Assembly: GCA_031284445.1 (NCBI GenBank)
Contig: JAISZW010000126.1
Coordinates: forward strand, 1-10,625
DNA length: 10,625 bases
Direction: 5' to 3'
Source: Candidatus Methanovirga basalitermitum
GTDB lineage: Archaea > Methanobacteriota > Methanobacteria > Methanobacteriales > Methanobacteriaceae
Under the pieces are notes generated by a model that saw only the letters and a list, made by a program, of their open reading frames with translations, was not told the origin of the DNA and searched no databases. Of this stretch, positions 7,129 to 10,625 are shown one piece after another. Both the position numbers and the translations under genes were made by a program. Positions within the stretch are counted from its first letter, which is position 1. Every line of letters starts with the position of its first letter.

Positions 7129-7133
7129 GAGGT
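7129..7133 (+). promoter_or_regulatory. Shine-Dalgarno fixing the TTG start of hcgC
   Basis: GAGGT directly follows the hcgB stop (7125-7127) and lies six bases before the TTG at 7140. This spacing decides the non-ATG start; the first in-frame ATG downstream (codon 44) would remove conserved N-terminal sequence. Confidence 0.7.
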
Positions 7134-7139
7134 CTTAAA

Positions 7140-7940
7140 TTGAATAATAAAGCAAATAAAAATGAAACAGGAATAACCCCCCATGTTTTAACAATTAAAT
7201 CAAACCTTAAAGTTCTTGATTTATTAAATATAATCATCAATAAAAAAAGTTTAGCTATTCTGCAATGGATGAAAACATTAAAAGATATTCAATTAGATAA
7301 TATAATAATTGTAGGTGGTTATTTAACTGGTTTAGGAATAGCTAACTTATTGAAAACTCAATATAACAATATCACAATTGTAGACATTTATCCACACCTT
7401 CAGGAGTTAATTGATAAATTTCCAATTAATAGCATAGATATGAAAATAAACTTTTCATCAAATATAAGTTTAATAAAAACAGGAGATTGTGTAATAGATA
7501 CAACTGGATTAGGTGGTCTTTCTCTTAGAGAAGTGCAGTTAATTTCTCCTAAGGTGTTTATAATAGAAGACCCAATAGCTGAAGAAAATGATAGTTTGTT
7601 AGCTGAAAAAAATAATATTACCAAAAGATTTGAAGCCGTTGAAAGTCAATATAAGTCTATTTTAAAAACAAAAGGATTGAACACCAAAACATCTGGGACA
7701 ATGACATTTACTGTTGATGTTTTATTAAAGTCAATTAATCATGCTCTAAAAAAACCTGGGGTTTTATATGGTATATCTGAATTAACTTTCTTTGAAGGAT
7801 TAATATTTAAAGAAAAGAATATTCAAAAATTCTTAGATATAGTGAATTCTCCAGCTATTACAATATCTACACTAATTCCCTATGAATTAGATGATATAAT
7901 AAAAATTTTTCTAGAGAAAATACACTCAACAATTATTTGA
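7140..7940 (+). CDS. hcgC: FeGP cofactor biosynthesis methyltransferase HcgC
   Basis: HcgC (DUF1188) is the S-adenosylmethionine-dependent enzyme that methylates the pyridinol ring (C3) of the FeGP precursor. The 266-residue length matches the family. Visible elements are a Rossmann-like strand-loop IIIVGGYLTGLGIANLL at residues 55-71, an acidic strand end ITIVDIYPHL at 78-87, DTTGLGGLS at 120-128, FIIEDPIAEE at 140-149, and the C-terminal TSGTMTFTVDVL (184-195). It starts with TTG, supported by the SD at 7129-7133, 12 bases after the hcgB stop. The hcgD start follows four bases after its stop, so translation is probably coupled. I assign the family from the ordered motifs and from its position between hcgB and hcgD. 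Confidence 0.85.
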   Translation: MNNKANKNETGITPHVLTIKSNLKVLDLLNIIINKKSLAILQWMKTLKDIQLDNIIIVGGYLTGLGIANLLKTQYNNITIVDIYPHLQELIDKFPINSIDMKINFSSNISLIKTGDCVIDTTGLGGLSLREVQLISPKVFIIEDPIAEENDSLLAEKNNITKRFEAVESQYKSILKTKGLNTKTSGTMTFTVDVLLKSINHALKKPGVLYGISELTFFEGLIFKEKNIQKFLDIVNSPAITISTLIPYELDDIIKIFLEKIHSTII

Positions 7941-7944
7941 TAAA

Positions 7945-8685
7945 ATGAAAGTTATTGAACTTATAAAAATTATAGAAGATTTAATTCCTAAAGAATTAGC
8001 TTTAAAAGATGATAAAGTAGGATATCTACAACAAAATAGTAATATTAATATAGAAAAGATTAAGGTTGTTATGGATTTATATCCTAAAGATGACTTAAAT
8101 TCAAATGAAAACGAGCTATTTATTACTCATCACCATCCACTATTTATTCCTAAAACACCTACATATGTTATTCACTCAAACTGGGATGTAATATCTGGAG
8201 GTGCTAATGATGCATTAGCTAAAATATTGGATTTAAAAGTTTTAGATAATTTTGACAAAAAAAATGGAATAGGAAGAATATGTAGTTGCCAACTTAATTT
8301 TAAAGAGTTTTTGAAGTTAGTATCTGAAAAACTATCATTGCCCAATATAAATGTTGTTAATCCTTTAGATGATGATGTGGTCCCTGATAAAATAGCTATT
8401 GTCTCTGGCTTTGGTTTGAGTAACATGGAATATGTGAAATTGGTCAAAAAAAAAAATGTCAGCCTATTTTTATCTGGAGATTTAATTCACAAAGTAGCTA
8501 TTCTTGGAGGTGACTTAGACATTTGTCTTATCGATGCAAATCACCATAAAAGTGAAATACCTGGATTAATTGAACTATACAATCTTATTTCTACAATTGG
8601 CTTAGATACTGAATTAATAATCCAAAATATTCCTTGGAAAACAATCAACTTCGAAAACAAAGATATTTTCAATAGAATGGGTTGA
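7945..8685 (+). CDS. hcgD: FeGP cofactor biosynthesis protein HcgD, Nif3-like
   Basis: HcgD is the Nif3/NGG1p-like protein of the hcg cluster. It binds two metal ions and has been proposed to deliver iron to the FeGP cofactor. The 246-residue length fits a compact Nif3 protein without an inserted PII-like domain. Metal-site motifs are visible at both ends, as in Nif3: ITHHHPLF at 60-67, IHSNWD at 76-81 followed by GGANDALA (85-92), and near the C-terminus SGDLIHKVAI (177-186) with LIDANHHKSE (195-204), equivalent to the GHY.SE motif of the family. The ATG at 7945 lies four bases after the hcgC stop with no strong SD, which points to coupled translation. It is the last intact gene of the operon; just after it lie an orphan SD and start codon and then a tnpB relic. 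Confidence 0.9.
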   Translation: MKVIELIKIIEDLIPKELALKDDKVGYLQQNSNINIEKIKVVMDLYPKDDLNSNENELFITHHHPLFIPKTPTYVIHSNWDVISGGANDALAKILDLKVLDNFDKKNGIGRICSCQLNFKEFLKLVSEKLSLPNINVVNPLDDDVVPDKIAIVSGFGLSNMEYVKLVKKKNVSLFLSGDLIHKVAILGGDLDICLIDANHHKSEIPGLIELYNLISTIGLDTELIIQNIPWKTINFENKDIFNRMG

Positions 8686-8950
8686 GATTTAAGAAAGAAA
8701 AAGTTATGAGGATTTTTTGATTCACAGTTTCGAGTAATAAATCAAGTGGAGGTTTAAGGACAATGCCATTAACTTAAGATATTTATCTTTTAAAAATTAT
8801 TGAATGTAAAAATATTATAAGTTAAAACTTGTAATATAATTAATAACATAATAAAATATTAATGGGGATTGATTATTTGCAATCTTGTTTTGAAAGAATT
8901 ATTGGTTTGGATAACAATATAAAAAGTGGAGACATTCGCAATTAGGTGGA
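8686..8950. other. Spacer after hcgD with an aborted gene start
   Basis: The spacer contains a T6 run (8713-8718) 27 bases after hcgD that could terminate transcription, an SD and ATG leading to a four-codon frame (8748-8777), and A/T-rich sequence merging into the tnpB relic. No other feature is recognised. Confidence 0.45.
8748..8777 (+). pseudogene. Orphan Shine-Dalgarno and start codon (MPLT-stop)
   Basis: GGAGGT at 8748-8753 stands nine bases before an ATG at 8763, an ideal archaeal initiation site. The frame reads only Met-Pro-Leu-Thr and stops at TAA 8775-8777. Its position right after hcgD and before a mobile-element relic suggests the beginning of a further operon gene whose body was lost. 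Chance occurrence is possible. Confidence 0.3.
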
Positions 8951-9480
8951 TTAAAAGAAATTTGATAAAATCTATGTTGGTGATGTTAATTCACAGTTAG
9001 ATATTAAAAATAAGAAATTAGATAAAACTACTGTTGACTAATATTGTTTTGAATTTAAAAGACAGTTAGAGTATAAATCCAAGCCTTTAAAAACAGAATT
9101 TCCTAAATTCTCTGTCGATTAAAGGCTTGACCCAAATTGTTATTTCGAATTTTTTGATTAAACTTTTATTTCCAAAGGAAATTTAGGAAGCAAAGCTTCC
9201 ATTTTTAAAAGTTTGGAATATAAATCTGACTGATATGGTAAGAAATTTAAGATTGCTGATGAAAAGATATATCTAATACTTGCTCAAAATGTGGTTAAAT
9301 TAAGGATGGTCTTAAATTAAATGTTAGAAGTTAGTTTTGTCTTATTGCCATCTGAAGATGAAGGATGTAAATGTAGCTATTAGCATTCTAACTGTTGGAA
9401 CGACAAGGTTGCTTTGCTAAAACTAACATGAGTTACTGGAGTAGGAATCTACGACCTCCATAATGTCGTAGTAGTCTAAT
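8950..9480 (+). pseudogene. tnpB: TnpB relic with frameshifts, stops and an inserted segment
   Basis: In one frame from 8961 the reading is FDKIYVGDVNSQLDIKNKKL then DKTTVD-stop-YCFEFKRQLEYKS, the TnpB RuvC-II region. After extra sequence (about 9080-9212) it resumes LEYKSD-stop-YGKKFKIADEKIY. In a second frame follows TCSKCG-stop-IKDGLKLNVRS-stop-FC (zinc-binding cysteines). In a third, from 9364, comes DVNVAISILTVGTTRLL (RuvC-III region). Stops appear where the family has Trp or other conserved residues, for example TGG to TGA at 9231-9233 (expected DWYGKK). It is clearly dead and lacks the N-terminus and RuvC-I. It belongs to the IS200/IS605 group like the relic at 6325-6587; the two bracket hcgBCD in the same orientation. 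Its sequence differs from the upstream relic, so they are not recent copies of one element. Confidence 0.8.
9066..9226. repeat. Hairpin-bearing segment flanked by direct repeats inside tnpB relic
   Basis: TTAGAGTATAAATC (9066-9079) and TTGGAATATAAATC (9213-9226) match at 12 of 14 bases; both encode the TnpB residues LEYKS, and in intact TnpB this motif occurs once. The 133 bases between contain AAGCCTTTAA (9081-9090) paired with TTAAAGGCTT (9119-9128), with ACAGAATTT and AAATTC..TCTGT extending the stem inward, plus GGAAGC (9186-9191) and GCTTCC (9195-9200). It could be a small insertion with target duplication, or unequal recombination between two tnpB copies. Confidence 0.5.
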
Positions 9481-9495
9481 AATGAAACTACTCAA
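9449..9495 (+). repeat. Hairpins at the right end of the tnpB element
   Basis: CTACGAC (9449-9455) and GTCGTAG (9465-9471) form a perfect seven-base-pair stem with a nine-base loop. GTAGT (9471-9475) and ACTAC (9487-9491) can form a second stem, and TCAA follows at 9492-9495. In IS200/IS605 elements the region just after tnpB holds the right-end hairpin and the 3' part of the omega RNA. This stretch fits that position and is G/C-richer than its surroundings. The exact element end is not established. Confidence 0.45.
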
Positions 9496-9536
9496 CAACT
9501 AAAATCAGAGAGTTCAAACTATTAGATGGTGGCAAC

Positions 9537-9797
9537 ATGAGTGAAAGTAAATCGTTATTAAAAATAAATTCAACAAACCTAAAATCACATCCCATTATTC
9601 ATAAAAATGAATGTAAAGGATGTGGAAGATGTATTACTGGATGTAGTGAGAATGTTATTGAGTTATACCATGAATTAAACAAATTAGGATATAATTATGC
9701 GAAGTATAAAGGTGAAGGTTGTATTGGTTGTGGAGATTGTTATTATACCTGTCCAGAGCCATTAGCTATTGAAGTATACACTATAAAAAAAAGATAA
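9537..9797 (+). CDS. vorC: 2-oxoisovalerate ferredoxin oxidoreductase ferredoxin subunit VorC
   Basis: This 86-residue ferredoxin-type protein has two complete [4Fe-4S] motifs: Cys26, 29, 32, 36 (CKGCGRCITGC) and Cys62, 65, 68, 72 (CIGCGDCYYTCP). The segment GYNYAKYKGEGCIGCGDC followed by YYTCPEPLAIEV strongly resembles VorC of Methanothermobacter. VorC is the electron-transfer subunit of the enzyme that interconverts branched-chain 2-oxoacids and acyl-CoA with ferredoxin. The ATG at 9537 has an SD-like GATGGTGG at 9525-9532. The N-terminus (residues 1-18) is somewhat longer than in that homologue. Odd context: vorB and vorA, which normally accompany it, are absent from the 830 bases downstream, and a tnpB right end lies about 40 bases upstream. 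Alternatives are KorD or a related oxidoreductase ferredoxin subunit. The iron-sulfur identity is certain; the Vor assignment is less so. Confidence 0.8.
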   Translation: MSESKSLLKINSTNLKSHPIIHKNECKGCGRCITGCSENVIELYHELNKLGYNYAKYKGEGCIGCGDCYYTCPEPLAIEVYTIKKR

Positions 9798-10108
9798 TTG
9801 TATCCTATGAACAAGTCGAGATTTTAGATTGATAAAGAACTTTTACAGGATGATTGTAAACTGTTATAACCTGTTTAAGGACTTCGTATGGGTGCTATAT
9901 TGAAATTCTCTACTGTCTAAATTTTTATTGATGGTATTTTATTGAAATCCCTATTTTTTATGTTTTTTGATAGACTTCATCCCAAAAGTATTATATATAA
10001 CTAAAAATAGTATTATTGTTAGGGTATGGTAGTATGAAAAACAAGGTAATATTAAAAAAACATTAAAAAGTAATATACAATACCCACTAAAAAACCAAAG
10101 TTTTTACC
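9798..10108. other. Region after vorC without intact genes
   Basis: Apart from the decayed frame at 9828-10004 it contains TATA-like sequence near 9990-10000 and a nine-codon frame (MKNKVILKKH, from 10034) that is probably meaningless. No terminator or partner gene of vorC is seen. Confidence 0.4.
9828..10004 (+). pseudogene. Decayed reading frame downstream of vorC
   Basis: One frame reads IDKELLQDDCKLL-stop-PV-stop-GLRMGAILKFSTV-stop-IFIDGILLKSLFFMFFDRL and then HPKSIIYN up to TAA at 10002-10004. Three in-frame TAA codons interrupt an otherwise protein-like sequence. This suggests a gene decayed by point mutation, perhaps a transposase N-terminus, but the family is not recognised. It does not look like VorB, the gene expected here. 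Confidence 0.35.
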
Positions 10109-10381
10109 TTAAAAACACAAAATAGAAAACTTAATAATCAAAATTAAATCATATAAATTATTATATTTCACATTTTCATAGATGTAAACATTTTTATCTA
10201 TTCGTAGAATATTAGAGAGATTTAATTTTCTTTTTAACCCTTCAATTGTCTTGTATTTCCGTTTTGACAGTCTTAAAAGAGTCAAACCAAAAAAATTTTC
10301 AAGACTATTATTTGTATTGAGGAGGGTGTAAAAAAGTGTGGAGTTTTTTTCGATTTTTGAAAAAAAATCGAAAACGATCAT
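10109..10381 (-). CDS. Doubtful small hypothetical protein
   Basis: This is a 90-residue frame beginning MIVFDFFSKIEKNSTLFY, with a basic middle (RLSKRKYKTIEGLKRKLNL at about 37-55) and a hydrophobic C-terminus (LYDLILIIKFSILCF). An AAAGG stands close before the ATG at 10381. Against it: extreme A/T content, no family resemblance, and a perfect 12-base-pair hairpin at the very start of the coding region. It may be a real small gene, a fragment or chance. Confidence 0.3.
   Translation of the reverse strand: MIVFDFFSKIEKNSTLFYTLLNTNNSLENFFGLTLLRLSKRKYKTIEGLKRKLNLSNILRIDKNVYIYENVKYNNLYDLILIIKFSILCF
10347..10374. repeat. Perfect 12-bp hairpin with GAAA loop
   Basis: TTTTCGATTTTT (10347-10358) and AAAAATCGAAAA (10363-10374) are exact inverted complements around a four-base GAAA loop (plus strand). 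The right arm is part of a 16-base string repeated exactly at 85-100, and related TTTTCGATT and AAAATCGATTTT sequences occur near 10578-10608. On the minus strand it covers codons 3-12 of the doubtful ORF, and it could instead be a termination or RNA-structure element. Confidence 0.5.
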
Positions 10382-10625
10382 AAACCTTTACTTTACTAAA
10401 AGTATCATCCACAAAAAACTTATGCTTAAAAAATACAGTTAACACACTATAAAATAAAAAATAAGCAGGAATAAATAGTAAAACTTAAATATGATGAAGG
10501 ACAGATAACTAAACATGACAATAGTAAGCAAATCTGCCCTTGCCCGTAATAATTGGTTCCTAATCCATACTTAAACTTTTCGATTACTGACGAAAAAATC
10601 GATTTTAAAAGTAAAGCTGAAAAAT
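10382..10625. other. Window end, no gene recognised
   Basis: AT-rich sequence with a short, relatively G/C-rich island near 10531-10563 (19-codon frame MTIVSKSALARNNWFLIHT, then a stop). In the same frame it goes on as TFRLLTKKSILKVKLKN to the window edge. It may be a remnant of something that continues beyond the window; nothing definite can be said. Confidence 0.3.

Noticed and set aside
7400..7624. Minus-strand open frame inside hcgC
   Set aside because: Antisense shadow of a gene with clear family motifs.
8172..8447. Minus-strand open frame inside hcgD
   Set aside because: Antisense shadow of the Nif3-like gene.
8869..8873. TTGAT as a possible IS605-type left end
   Set aside because: A five-base match in AT-rich DNA is too weak, and no left-end hairpin could be defined next to it.
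9828..10004. Stop-codon recoding in the decayed frame after vorC
   Set aside because: The in-frame stops are all TAA, not the TAG used for pyrrolysine, and the neighbouring tnpB relic shows the same kind of stops plus frameshifts, so simple decay is the better explanation.
10524..10583. 19-codon frame MTIVSKSALARNNWFLIHT
   Set aside because: It is short, without an SD, and ends in a stop; it could be a remnant but cannot be supported as a gene.
1..10625. CRISPR array, tRNA or rRNA genes
   Set aside because: No regularly spaced identical repeats and no cloverleaf or rRNA-like G/C-rich sequence was found in any spacer.

Overview
The window looks like a chromosomal segment of a very AT-rich hydrogenotrophic methanogen of the order Methanobacteriales, most likely Methanobrevibacter or a close relative. 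This rests on strong A/T bias, Shine-Dalgarno (SD) boxes of the GGAGGTGAT type, TATA-like boxes, genes for the FeGP cofactor of [Fe]-hydrogenase (hcgB, hcgC, hcgD) and a VorC-type 2[4Fe-4S] ferredoxin subunit. Only about 60 percent of the window is intact coding sequence; the rest is AT-rich spacer and decayed genes.

Layout. 1-442: leader and promoter region. 443-2596 (+): purL, the large FGAM synthetase subunit of purine synthesis. 3827-2622 (-): a convergent two-gene operon of a ParA/Soj ATPase and a 122-residue partner that joins a ParB-type N-terminal motif to what looks like a ribbon-helix-helix DNA-binding domain. 3841-4810: gene-poor spacer with palindromes just upstream of parA and a fragment of a decayed frame. 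5434-4811 (-): an unrecognised membrane-anchored surface protein with four N-glycosylation sequons in a short linker. 5546-6590: graveyard with an unidentified fragment, an IS630-type transposase N-terminus and a tnpB C-terminus joined to it. 6642-8685 (+): compact hcgB-hcgC-hcgD operon. 8748-9495: an orphan SD plus start codon, then a second tnpB relic with frameshifts, stops and a hairpin-bearing inserted segment. 9537-9797 (+): vorC, without vorB/vorA downstream. 9798-10625: decayed frame, a doubtful small minus-strand ORF and a strong perfect hairpin.

How the genes work together. HcgB, HcgC and HcgD act in one pathway, building the guanylylpyridinol iron cofactor of Hmd; hmd and the other hcg genes are not in view. 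VorC would pass electrons from oxidation of branched-chain 2-oxoacids to ferredoxin. The ParA operon is probably a chromosome-segregation module resembling SegAB in logic, and is the most interesting system here. The two tnpB relics bracket the hcg operon, suggesting that mobile elements cut it out of a larger neighbourhood.

All identifications come from reading translated motifs and recalling families; no database search was run.
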